A stretch of DNA of 64,000 nt from Mucilaginibacter sp. dw_454 (lineage in GTDB: Bacteria > Bacteroidota > Bacteroidia > Sphingobacteriales > Sphingobacteriaceae). How positions within the stretch are numbered: position 1 is the stretch's first letter; each line of letters opens with the position of its first letter. The stretch is taken from contig NZ_JAAVVB010000003.1 in NCBI RefSeq assembly GCF_018449775.1, positions 620,001 through 684,000 of the forward strand, given 5' to 3'. Below the pieces are notes generated by a model. That model saw only the letters and a list, made by a program, of their open reading frames with translations. It was not told the DNA's origin and made no database searches. The translations under genes were made by a program, and so were the position numbers. Of this stretch, positions 1-6,962 are shown piece after piece.

Positions 1-378
1 TCATTAACCAGCGCCGCTTTATGGAAAGAAGTTAAAGACTCATTGCATAAAAAAGGTACTTTCTTATCTGGCGGCCAGCAGCAGCGTTTGTGTATTGCAC
101 GCGCAATTGCTATGCAACCCGAGTTGATTTTGTTTGATGAGCCAACCTCCGCGCTCGATCCGATATCGACTTCAAGTGTTGAGGCGTTGTTTCACGAGTT
201 GAAAGAAAATTATACTTTGATTATTGTTACGCATAACATGCAGCAAGCTGCGCGTGTGAGCGACAGAACAGCGTTCTTTTATATGGGAGAACTGGTGGAG
301 TTTGACGATACCAAACAAATGTTTACCAACCCGGCAGATCAGCGCACGCAAAACTATATAACCGGCAGATTTAGCTAA
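1..378 (+). CDS. pstB: Phosphate ABC transporter ATP-binding protein PstB (C-terminal part)
   Basis: This is the 3' end of the ATPase that powers high-affinity phosphate import by the PstSCAB transporter. Reading frame 1 is open from the first base, so the true start lies before the window. The visible part has the ABC signature [14 protein letters not shown], the Walker B stretch [12 protein letters not shown] followed by ST, and the switch histidine in [15 protein letters not shown]. The sequence DPIST after Walker B and the ending NYITGRFS are typical of PstB. phoU follows 31 bp downstream, the usual end of a pst operon. Expression is presumably phosphate-controlled, but the promoter is outside the window. 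Confidence 0.95.
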   Translation, partial: SLTSAALWKEVKDSLHKKGTFLSGGQQQRLCIARAIAMQPELILFDEPTSALDPISTSSVEALFHELKENYTLIIVTHNMQQAARVSDRTAFFYMGELVEFDDTKQMFTNPADQRTQNYITGRFS

Positions 379-409
379 ACCAGAGGACTTAGACTTTAAC
401 AAGAAAAAT

Positions 410-1084
410 ATGACACCATTAGAAAATGAAATAACCGCGCTAAAAAAAGAGCTGGTTAGCATGTGGATATTAGTTCAATCACAGCTGAATAAATCAAGAG
501 AGGCTATGATTCAATTTGATAAGGACCTTGCCCGCGAAGTCTTGATCAAAGAAAAAAGAGTAAACTCTTACGAACTTAAAATAGACCGCGATTGCGAAAA
601 TATATTTGCATTGCATTGCCCGGTAGCGGTTGATCTGCGTTTTTTGCTGGCTACCCTAAAGATCAATACTAATTTGGAGCGTATCGGTGATATTGCTGCA
701 GGTATTGCGCTATACGTGGTTGAGTCGACAGTGAATTTTGACACTGACGCTATGGAAAGAACTTCATTGATCCGTATGTATGACGAGGCTATCAATATAT
801 TGATGGATACCCGCACTGCGTTTGAAAAAGAAGATACCATACTTGCCCGCAGTATATTTAAGCGCGATGATGTACTTGACGATATCAATATGGCAGCGCC
901 TGCTACTGTCGGCGAATTGATTAAAGCCGACATAAAATCGTTGCCAGAGGCATTATACATCCTGTCGGTGATCCGTAAATTGGAAAGAGTAGGCGACCAG
1001 GCTAAGAACATAGCCGAAGAGATCATCTTTTACGTAGAGGCTAAAATACTAAAGCACTTCGAGAGCAGCCAGGCCGAAGATTAA
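410..1084 (+). CDS. phoU: Phosphate signalling protein PhoU
   Basis: PhoU is a cytoplasmic all-helical regulator that links PstB activity to phosphate signalling and restrains phosphate uptake. The 224-residue length fits the family. Two PhoU repeats can be seen, each with a metal-ligand motif: N-x-ERIGDIA near residues 87-95 and KLERVGDQAKNIAEEI near residues 190-205. It lies 31 bp after pstB on the same strand and is followed by a hairpin with a T-run, so it closes the pst operon. The call is firm; the partner histidine kinase is not in the window. Confidence 0.95.
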   Translation: MTPLENEITALKKELVSMWILVQSQLNKSREAMIQFDKDLAREVLIKEKRVNSYELKIDRDCENIFALHCPVAVDLRFLLATLKINTNLERIGDIAAGIALYVVESTVNFDTDAMERTSLIRMYDEAINILMDTRTAFEKEDTILARSIFKRDDVLDDINMAAPATVGELIKADIKSLPEALYILSVIRKLERVGDQAKNIAEEIIFYVEAKILKHFESSQAED

Positions 1085-1115
1085 TGATTGATAAATAGTA
1101 ATTGTGATTTGAACG

Positions 1116-1144
1116 AGGTGGATAGCGATATCCGCCTTTTTTTA
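1116..1144 (+). terminator. Intrinsic terminator of pstB-phoU
   Basis: Arms AGGTGGATA and TATCCGCCT pair over nine positions (one G-T), with loop GCGA, and are followed by a run of eight T. The hairpin begins 32 bp after the phoU stop. Confidence 0.85.
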
Positions 1145-1247
1145 TGATAATAGGTGGAGAAAATGAATTATCTGTTATTCCTGCTGACATAGGGCTGTCA
1201 CTAGCCGGTGGTTTCTTTGTATCAACAAACACTAAAACCACAACATT

Positions 1248-1760
1248 ATGTCAATCATCAAAAAGTTGTTAAAGGAAATTGAGCAGGAAGCTCAAACCAC
1301 CCGCAAGTTCTTAAACATTATACCGGCCGATAAATTCGACTGGCAGCCGCATCCCAAAAGCATGACTATAGGGCAGCTAACTAATCATATTGCCGAACTA
1401 CCGGCATGGGTAAGCCTGGCTATCACTACCGATGGACTGGACTTTCAAGCTAACCCATACGAGTCAACCCATGCAGCTAATGTTGCCGATTTGCTGGAGA
1501 TCTTCGAGAATGCCTATGCCGACGGTCGCGCTCATTTAGAAGGCGTTAAAGAAGAGGACCTGGATAAACCCTGGATACTCCGCAGCGGCGACATGATTTT
1601 GGGCAATATGAATAAATACGAGACTGTGCGTATCTCTATCGCTCAAACCATTCACCATCGTGCGCAGTTGGGCGTGTACCTGCGTCTGTTGAATGTACCT
1701 ATCCCAGGCAGCTATGGCCCGAGTGCCGACGAATTGGAAGCCATGCAAGCTTATGCCTAA
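1248..1760 (+). CDS. DinB family protein
   Basis: This is a four-helix-bundle protein of the DinB/YfiT superfamily, whose members are putative metal-dependent thiol transferases or hydrolases, often of unknown substrate. The 170-residue length is typical. Likely metal-binding histidines are His47 in LTNHIAELP and His136/His137 in TIHHRAQLGVYLR. The W-x-P motif near the start (FDWQPHPKSMTIGQL) is a common DinB signature. It stands alone between the pst-phoU terminator and a repeat-rich convergent spacer, so context gives no clue to the substrate. The family call is firm and the function unknown. Confidence 0.85.
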   Translation: MSIIKKLLKEIEQEAQTTRKFLNIIPADKFDWQPHPKSMTIGQLTNHIAELPAWVSLAITTDGLDFQANPYESTHAANVADLLEIFENAYADGRAHLEGVKEEDLDKPWILRSGDMILGNMNKYETVRISIAQTIHHRAQLGVYLRLLNVPIPGSYGPSADELEAMQAYA

Positions 1761-1766
1761 CCTGTT

Positions 1767-1904
1767 TTGTTTCACGCGGATGTATAACACATGAAACAAG
1801 TGAAACAATATTTTAAGTCAAAATATTGATAATGAATTAATTGTAAAATATGAGTGAAACAAAATGAAACAACAAAAAAGACCTATAAGTATTTTTTTGT
1901 TTCA
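1767..1904. repeat. Heptamer-array intergenic element, copy A (word TGAAACA)
   Basis: Heptamers lie at 1768-1774 (TGTTTCA, inverted), 1792, 1801, 1855 and 1865 (all TGAAACA) and 1898-1904 (TGTTTCA, inverted). The gaps are 17, 2, 47, 3 and 26 nt. From the end of the 1801 word to the 1865 word is exactly 57 nt, the same gap as in copies B and C, where the word is TGGATCA. A further TGAAACA lies at 1948. The element sits in the convergent spacer between the DinB and OsmC genes. No ORF was seen in it. Confidence 0.7.
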
Positions 1905-1955
1905 TCGCCTAGGCCATCTCCACCAAAACAGGGATAGCAAATACCACTGAAACAA

Positions 1956-1985
1956 GAAAGGCTCAAACAAACGTTTGAGCCTTTC
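1956..1985 (-). terminator. Terminator downstream of the OsmC-family gene
   Basis: Thirteen-base perfect arms (GAAAGGCTCAAAC and its complement) flank a four-base loop, 21 bp after the OsmC stop on the minus strand. It could serve both convergent genes. The T-run after it is weak on either strand. Confidence 0.75.
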
Positions 1986-2006
1986 TATACAATATAAAGC
2001 AACTAA

Positions 2007-2426
2007 TTACTGATAACTTACAGTTAAAGTAATTGGTACGCTCAAAGCTTTCGATATAATGCAATTTGCTTTAGCACCTTCGGCTATTTCTTTGAATTGA
2101 TCTTCAGATACACCGTCAATAGCAGAACCTTTTAACTCCAGGTGGATACCTACGATAACCAGCGCCTGCATATCCAGGTCAAGAATGGCATCGGTAGTTA
2201 AATCGCCTGGCGTAAAGCCTGCTTGCGTTAAAGCCGCGCCAACTGCCATGGTAAAACAACCTGCATGAGCAGCTGCGATTAGCTCCTCCGGGTTAGTGCC
2301 AACACCATCCGCAAAGCGGGTTTTGAATGAATATTGGGTGTTATTTAATGTGGTGCTTTGGGTTGAAATTTCGCCTTTACCTTCTTGTAAGGTGCCATTC
2401 CAGTGAGCATGTGCGGTACGTTTCAT
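2007..2426 (-). CDS. OsmC/Ohr family peroxiredoxin
   Basis: OsmC-type proteins reduce organic hydroperoxides in the cytoplasm, using a Cys pair across a dimer. The 139-residue length fits OsmC. Both catalytic cysteines are present, Cys57 in AAHAGCFTMAVG and Cys122 in GAKANCIISKAL, close to their positions in E. coli OsmC. The N-terminal Arg-containing strand (KRTAHAHWNGTLQEGKG) also matches OsmC more than Ohr. It lies downstream of the old yellow enzyme on the same strand but is separated by 160 bp with a tandem repeat, so it is probably a separate unit. Confidence 0.9.
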   Translation of the reverse strand: MKRTAHAHWNGTLQEGKGEISTQSTTLNNTQYSFKTRFADGVGTNPEELIAAAHAGCFTMAVGAALTQAGFTPGDLTTDAILDLDMQALVIVGIHLELKGSAIDGVSEDQFKEIAEGAKANCIISKALSVPITLTVSYQ

Positions 2427-2535
2427 AGTTTAATTTTTTTATTGTTGTGTATATAAATATATAAGTTTTTAATTTCAAACAGATCAAGCAAAGATTAACA
2501 AATCCTTAAAACATAAATCTTAAAAGCTGTTTCCC

Positions 2536-2586
2536 ACTAATGACTAATGACTAATGACTAATGACTAATGACTAATGACTAATGAC
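2536..2586. repeat. Perfect tandem repeat, seven copies of ACTAATG
   Basis: A seven-base unit is repeated seven times without error, plus two further matching bases. It abuts the stop codon of the old yellow enzyme gene (stop at 2587-2589, minus strand). There is no CRISPR spacer structure. Confidence 0.95.
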
Positions 2587-3657
2587 CTACTTAGTCCACT
2601 TAGCCCGTTCATATTGTACCGGCCATTTAACACTATCGTCTCCCAATTCATGTGCCGCGCGGAGCGGAAAATTCGGATCGCGCAAAAACTCACGGGCAAT
2701 GATCACCAGATCGGCTTCACCATTTTTGATAATGTCATCGGCTTGTTTTGCATCGGTAATTAAACCTACTGCGCCGGTTAATATTCCGGTTTTGCGCAAG
2801 GCATCGGCAAACTCAACCTGGTACCCCGGTTTCAATGGGATATGCGCCAAAACGTTACCGCCCGATGAACAATCAACCAGGTCAACACCTTTATCCTTCA
2901 ATATTTTTGCTAACGCGATGGAATCATCAGCAGTCCAGCCCCCCTCGGTCCAGTCGGTTGACGAAATGCGCACAAACAACGGTTTTGACGCCGGCCAGGC
3001 TTCCTGTATGCTTTCAATAATCTCTAATAATAAGCGGATACGATTCTCGAATGAGCCGCCATATTCATCGGTACGTTTATTACTCAATGGCGAGTAAAAC
3101 TCATGCACCAAATAACCATGTGCACCATGAATTTCTATCACATCAAAACCAGCCTCTAGGGTACGCTTTGCAGCAGCCTTAAAATCGGCTTTAATTTTTT
3201 CTATGCCTGCTCTGTCCAGCTCCAGGGGAGCCTCTTCTTTGTCGCTAAAAGCAATGGCACTTGGCCCTACAGCTTTCCAACCATTAGGCTGATCTGAAGG
3301 AATTTGAGCATTGCCTTTCCATGGCACTTCATGGCTGGCTTTGCGGCCGGCATGCGCCAATTGGGTGCCTGCAAATGCGCCTTGCTCATGTATAAAATCA
3401 GTGATTTCTTTTAGTTTGTCAATGTGCTCGTCTTTATAAACACCCAAATCGCCATAACTGATCCGGCCCTCGGGCGATACTGCAATTGCTTCGGTGATGA
3501 TCAATGCTGCTCCGCCTACGGCGCGACTACCCAAATGTACCAGGTGCCAGTTATTGGCAAAACCATCCTCGCTGCTATATTCGCACATAGGCGATACCAC
3601 AATGCGGTTTTTTAATTCGATGTCCTTTATTTTTAAAGGAGAAAAAAGGTGTGACAT
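2587..3657 (-). CDS. NADPH-dependent flavin oxidoreductase, old yellow enzyme of YqjM type
   Basis: This FMN-dependent ene-reductase family reduces activated C=C bonds with NAD(P)H. The 356-residue product has the TIM-barrel features of the YqjM (thermophilic-like) subgroup: Cys25 and Tyr27 in SPMCEYS, which tune the flavin and bind substrate, the His pair and loop in HGAHGYLVHEFYSPLSN, and the FMN phosphate region DLVIIAREFLRDPNFPL near the C-terminus. The start is an ATG that gives the usual MSHLFSPLKI beginning. It is monocistronic by spacing. The physiological substrate cannot be told from sequence. Confidence 0.92.
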   Translation of the reverse strand: MSHLFSPLKIKDIELKNRIVVSPMCEYSSEDGFANNWHLVHLGSRAVGGAALIITEAIAVSPEGRISYGDLGVYKDEHIDKLKEITDFIHEQGAFAGTQLAHAGRKASHEVPWKGNAQIPSDQPNGWKAVGPSAIAFSDKEEAPLELDRAGIEKIKADFKAAAKRTLEAGFDVIEIHGAHGYLVHEFYSPLSNKRTDEYGGSFENRIRLLLEIIESIQEAWPASKPLFVRISSTDWTEGGWTADDSIALAKILKDKGVDLVDCSSGGNVLAHIPLKPGYQVEFADALRKTGILTGAVGLITDAKQADDIIKNGEADLVIIAREFLRDPNFPLRAAHELGDDSVKWPVQYERAKWTK

Positions 3658-3748
3658 AGATCAATGTTTTTGCCAAATATGGATGTTAACAACGGCACTC
3701 ATCTCATGGTTTTGTAAGAATGTGCCGATGTGTTATTTAAATGATAAA

Positions 3749-4114
3749 CTATTCCACTTTCTCCTCACGCTTCACCAGCAAAATGTCGTCGCCCTCTAAA
3801 GGCAGGTAGCCATACTCATAGCAAAAATGGTAGGTCTTGCCGTTCTGCGTATCGTATTTATTGGTAAGGTATTTAAAATCGAAACCCTTAGCCGTCATTT
3901 TTGCTTTGGTGGTTTTGGTTTTGCCTGTTGGATTTAACTCTTCCAAAATACGGCGGTTGCGCTTCAGAATATTATTGATGTTGCGCACCATATTATAGCT
4001 GTTGCTGTTGAGCTTGTTGTTATAATTGTTGCGGCACAGATCGTTACAAAACTTTTTGTCGGCGCGCCCATGTAGGGTAGTGCCGCAGTCCAGGCATACT
4101 TTTTCGGTTTCCAT
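3749..4114 (-). CDS. Small zinc-ribbon protein of unknown function
   Basis: I do not recognise this as a named family. With the ATG at 4114 the product is 121 residues. It begins with a four-cysteine knuckle, Cys7-x2-Cys10-x12-Cys23-x3-Cys27, followed by an Asn/Arg-rich helix and a basic middle, and ends with an acidic tail. The upstream in-frame start at 4159 would add 15 residues of no evident value, so I prefer METEKV. The gene is divergent from ssb across about 150 bp, which hints at nucleic-acid work, but this is only context. Confidence 0.7.
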   Translation of the reverse strand: METEKVCLDCGTTLHGRADKKFCNDLCRNNYNNKLNSNSYNMVRNINNILKRNRRILEELNPTGKTKTTKAKMTAKGFDFKYLTNKYDTQNGKTYHFCYEYGYLPLEGDDILLVKREEKVE

Positions 4115-4265
4115 AAAGCTAAGATAATGAATATAATATCCGTCTGCAAGCGTTTGCAAACGGATATTGTCGTTTATAAGTAATTAATATCCGACTAATG
4201 TTTTCGTTACCCTGCACCTTTGTATCATCAAACAGAAACGAAGTATAAACGATAAACTTAAAATC

Positions 4266-4604
4266 ATGAACTCATTAAAAAACAGCGTACGCTTAGTAGG
4301 TAACCTGGGTATGGACCCTGAAGTAAAAGTATTTGACACCAATAAAAAGCTGACCAAGCTGTCATTAGCTACCAGCGAAAGCTACAAGAACGAAAAAGGC
4401 GAGCGCATAACAGACACCCAATGGCATAATCTGGTGATTTGGGGCGCCCAGGCACAAATAGCCGGCGATTTGCTTAAAAAGGGCGATGAGATAGCAATCG
4501 AGGGCCGGCTAAATAATCGCAGCTATATTGATAAAGATGGCAATAAAAAATACACCTCAGAAATTGTCGTGAATGAATTTTTGAAAACCAGCAGCCGCAA
4601 TTAA
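4266..4604 (+). CDS. ssb: Single-stranded DNA-binding protein, short form without acidic tail
   Basis: SSB coats single-stranded DNA during replication, repair and recombination. The 112 residues form one OB fold: VRLVGNLGMDPEVK, then TQWHNLVIWG, then the strand KKGDEIAIEGRLNNRSYIDK. The protein stops right after the fold (FLKTSSRN). The Gly/Pro-rich linker and the acidic C-terminal tip that recruit partner proteins in canonical SSB are absent. It may be a second, specialised SSB, with a full-length one elsewhere in the genome. It is divergent from a zinc-ribbon gene. Confidence 0.9.
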   Translation: MNSLKNSVRLVGNLGMDPEVKVFDTNKKLTKLSLATSESYKNEKGERITDTQWHNLVIWGAQAQIAGDLLKKGDEIAIEGRLNNRSYIDKDGNKKYTSEIVVNEFLKTSSRN

Positions 4605-4650
4605 AAACCCAAGTGGCATTAATGAATGGGGATGAGCATATTTCGATAAC

Positions 4651-4741
4651 GTCATCGTGAGCGTAGCGTGACGATCTCTTGCCGACGTGTTAAAAGCGGC
4701 TTATCCGGAGATCGTTACGCTCGTACCTCGCTCACGATGAC
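4651..4741. repeat. REP-like palindrome, copy R1
   Basis: The ends GTCATCGTGAGCGTAGCGTG and its near complement form a long imperfect stem with a central loop. It is a variant of the ten-copy family in this window. It lies in the 323-bp spacer after ssb; the rest of that spacer is AT-rich and without other structure I can name. Confidence 0.9.
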
Positions 4742-4927
4742 GGATTTGGGAGATAATAGTTTTGAACTTGTCTGCTATTCGTCTATTCAAATGCCCGGCT
4801 TATCTCGCTGTTGCTCACTATGACAAAACATTTTTAATTATCAATCACTCAAAATATCCTATCCTAAACCTTTATTACCAATAACCTAACCTTATCACAT
4901 TTCCTAAACCTTATCACTATATTTGTT

Positions 4928-5257
4928 ATGTACTTAGAAGCAAAAGAAACCGCCCGGCTATATCAGTTGTTATCAGACAAATTGGGTAACGACACCACCG
5001 AGGCCATGTTCAAATACATCGATAACAAAACCGAACGAGCTGTGGAGTCAACTATTCAAACATTAGCTACAAAAGGAGATATAGCATCTTTGAAAACCGA
5101 TTTGCTTATTATTAAAAATGAGCTGGGTACTGCAAAACACGAACATGCCAAAGACATAAGTGAATCCAAAGCAGAAATGATTAAATGGATGTTTATTTTC
5201 TGGGTGGGTCAGGTAGGTGCCACTTTAGCGATAATAGCCCTGTTTATGAAAAAGTAG
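4928..5257 (+). CDS. Small coiled-coil protein with C-terminal membrane anchor
   Basis: The 109-residue product has a helical N-terminal region (residues 1-45), a predicted coiled coil around ATKGDIASLKTDLLIIKNEL and the following charged stretch, and one transmembrane segment near residues 82-105 (MIKWMFIFWVGQVGATLAII) ending in MKK. The layout resembles the DUF1640/CCDC90-like group of membrane-anchored coiled coils, so it is likely tail-anchored, with the bulk in the cytoplasm. A degraded second copy of its 3' half follows one base after the stop. The function is unknown. Confidence 0.65.
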   Translation: MYLEAKETARLYQLLSDKLGNDTTEAMFKYIDNKTERAVESTIQTLATKGDIASLKTDLLIIKNELGTAKHEHAKDISESKAEMIKWMFIFWVGQVGATLAIIALFMKK

Positions 5258-5258
5258 T

Positions 5259-5419
5259 ATGATTAACGGATTAGATAAAATTGCTACTAAAGATTGCTTG
5301 ATTGATCTGAAAAAAGATATCAATAACGCAAAAGTAGCTATGATTAGATGGATGCTTTTTTCGCAATTAGCCAGATTGTAGCTACCTGGTTAATCTTCTT
5401 TATTCTGTTTAACAAATAG
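5259..5419 (+). pseudogene. Frameshifted partial duplicate of the coiled-coil/membrane protein
   Basis: From the ATG at 5259 the frame reads a 40-residue peptide containing KKDINNAKVAMIRWMLF, then stops. In the +1 frame the sequence continues as AISQIVATWLIFFILFNK and ends at 5419. Together these match the C-terminal half of the preceding gene (MIKWMFIFWVGQVGATLAII...FMKK). The break falls at a run of six T (5356-5361); a seventh T would restore the frame. This is a tandem duplicate broken by a homopolymer deletion, or a site of slippage or sequencing error. Confidence 0.75.
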
Positions 5420-5431
5420 AAATTAAAACCT

Positions 5432-5470
5432 AAAAGAAAACCCGTTTACATTGTAAACGGGTTTTCTTTT
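5432..5470. terminator. Strong bidirectional intrinsic terminator
   Basis: Nineteen-base perfect arms (AAAAGAAAACCCGTTTACA and complement) are separated by a single T, giving a three-base effective loop. A/T tracts on both sides suit termination of the plus-strand coiled-coil genes and the minus-strand HAD gene, which ends at 5482. Confidence 0.9.
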
Positions 5471-5481
5471 TATAGGTGGAG

Positions 5482-6135
5482 TTATATCTGATCTTTTATC
5501 CAGTTCGAAAAATCAGCAATTGATGTAAACAAATACTCCGGTTCAAGCTTTTTTAATTCGCTTTCATCAGCCGTACTTGCCCAGGCTGCTGCTGCTATGG
5601 GTACGCCTATTTCTTTGCAATATTTAACATCGCTTGGTGCATCGCCAACATACAAACTTTCAGCTTTAGAGGTGCCTAATTTCTCGAGCACCGTGCGGAT
5701 GCCGTTAACTTTATTTGGTCCTTCGGGCGAGCCGGTTTCTAATGTTTCAAAGTATGATTCCAGGCCGAATTGCTTTAAAGAAATACGGGTGCTGTGTTTA
5801 CCTTTGCCGGTTACCATAGCCAGCAAAACGCCTTTGTTTTTTAAAAGGTCCAGTAACTCCCTCACGCCGGCAAATGCAGCTGGGCAGGTATGGTGCAATG
5901 CTTCATAGTATTTTAAATAAGCGGTCACGCCTGCGTCTTCATGACCTGGAATAAGTTTGCGGATAGTACCTTCTTCTGATGGCCCGAAGGTGGCGATGAT
6001 TTCTTCTTCGCTAATGCTTTTGCCCAGCAAAGGTTCAACACTTTGTTTAAAAGCGGCTATGCAAAGCGGCAGCGTATCGGCAATGGTGCCGTCCAGATCG
6101 AATATTACGGCTTTTATTTTTTGGGTAGATGTCAT
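5482..6135 (-). CDS. HAD-superfamily hydrolase, phosphoglycolate phosphatase-like
   Basis: This is a Mg-dependent phosphatase of the HAD superfamily, subclass IA by its helical cap after motif I. The four motifs are visible: motif I with nucleophile Asp13 and Asp15 in VIFDLDGT, motif II Thr in AMVTGKGK, motif III Lys in GPNKVNGIR, and motif IV YVGDAPSDVK. The length of 217 residues fits phosphoglycolate and related phosphatases, but substrate cannot be assigned from sequence. It lies 120 bp downstream of an SDR gene on the same strand, with a REP-like palindrome between them. Confidence 0.88.
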   Translation of the reverse strand: MTSTQKIKAVIFDLDGTIADTLPLCIAAFKQSVEPLLGKSISEEEIIATFGPSEEGTIRKLIPGHEDAGVTAYLKYYEALHHTCPAAFAGVRELLDLLKNKGVLLAMVTGKGKHSTRISLKQFGLESYFETLETGSPEGPNKVNGIRTVLEKLGTSKAESLYVGDAPSDVKYCKEIGVPIAAAAWASTADESELKKLEPEYLFTSIADFSNWIKDQI

Positions 6136-6165
6136 CTTATTTTAACTCAGGTGGTCTTACTAGTT

Positions 6166-6236
6166 GTCATTGCGAGCGAAGCGTGGCAATCGCGAATATT
6201 GCATCCTTGCGATTGCCACGCTACGCTCGCAATGAC
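6166..6236. repeat. REP-like palindrome, copy R2
   Basis: Ends GTCATTGCGAGCGAAGCGTG and near-perfect complement, with stem extended through GGCAATCGC/GCGATTGCC and a short loop. It lies between the SDR and HAD genes, transcribed in the same direction. Confidence 0.95.
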
Positions 6237-6251
6237 AACATTATAAGTTTT

Positions 6252-6956
6252 TTACGGCGTTACCGTAGCCACCGGCAAGATCTTGCCGTTAAAAAACTTA
6301 TGCCCGGTTAAAGCAAAGTCGGCTATGTATTTACCCATTTCGAAAGCCATCACCGGCGACTGATAGCCCGGGAATGCTTTCTCCAGCATCTCTGTTTGCG
6401 CCGAACCCAGGGCAAGGCAATTTACCCTGATATCTTTCTCCGCGAATTCTTGCGCCAGGCACTCTGTAAGCGTGTGTAAAGCGGCTTTGCTGGCCGAGTA
6501 AGCTGATAGCCCCGGAAACTTGACGCTGCCCTGGTAGCCACCCATGCTGCCGATATTAAGGATGTGCGAACCCGCGGGCATGAACTGGTGCAGGCTTTGT
6601 ATCATACGTACATGACCAATGAAATTGCTTTGCAGCATTTCTACAAAGTCGCTTTCGCCAAGCTCGGTAAATGGTTTGTTGATGAGTACACCGGCATTAT
6701 TGATCAGGATATCCACTTTGCTATCAAAATGGCTGTTGATAAATTGTTCCAGACCGTCATAATCGTCATGCACAATATCAAAAGCGATAGGGTATAGAAC
6801 ACCTTCAGGGTTAAGTCCGAGTGCGATCTCTGCCAACCGGGTTAATTTATCTTGCGAGCGCGCCAGGGCAATAACCTGATGTTTTCCGGCGGATATCAGT
6901 TCGATAACCGCTTCAAATCCTACGCCGCTGCTGGCACCCGTGATAACGATATTCAT
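6252..6956 (-). CDS. SDR family NAD(P)-dependent oxidoreductase
   Basis: This is a classical short-chain dehydrogenase/reductase of 234 residues. It has the N-terminal Rossmann dinucleotide motif ITGASSGVGFEA, the structural NNAG motif in ILINNAGVLIN, a catalytic Ser in NIGSMGG, and the Tyr-x3-Lys pair in SAYSASKAALHT. The substrate is not evident. It begins 6 bp after the YbhN-like membrane protein gene, so the two are almost certainly co-transcribed. Confidence 0.9.
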   Translation of the reverse strand: MNIVITGASSGVGFEAVIELISAGKHQVIALARSQDKLTRLAEIALGLNPEGVLYPIAFDIVHDDYDGLEQFINSHFDSKVDILINNAGVLINKPFTELGESDFVEMLQSNFIGHVRMIQSLHQFMPAGSHILNIGSMGGYQGSVKFPGLSAYSASKAALHTLTECLAQEFAEKDIRVNCLALGSAQTEMLEKAFPGYQSPVMAFEMGKYIADFALTGHKFFNGKILPVATVTP

Positions 6957-6962
6957 ACACTA

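Noticed and set aside
43-378. TTG at 43 as the start of a short PstB
   Set aside because: The frame is open to base 1 and the upstream residues ([13 protein letters not shown]) match PstB, so the gene is cut by the window edge.
2536-2586. CRISPR-like array
   Set aside because: The unit is 7 bp, perfect and without spacers. It is a simple tandem repeat.
2582-3097. 171-codon plus-strand frame opposite the old yellow enzyme
   Set aside because: It lies fully antisense to a gene with strong motifs and has no domain signs. It is a shadow of the real frame.
4651-4741. REP-like palindromes as insertion sequences or MITEs of a known transposon
   Set aside because: No transposase gene, target-site duplication or terminal repeat of a known IS was visible; they are reported only as REP-like.
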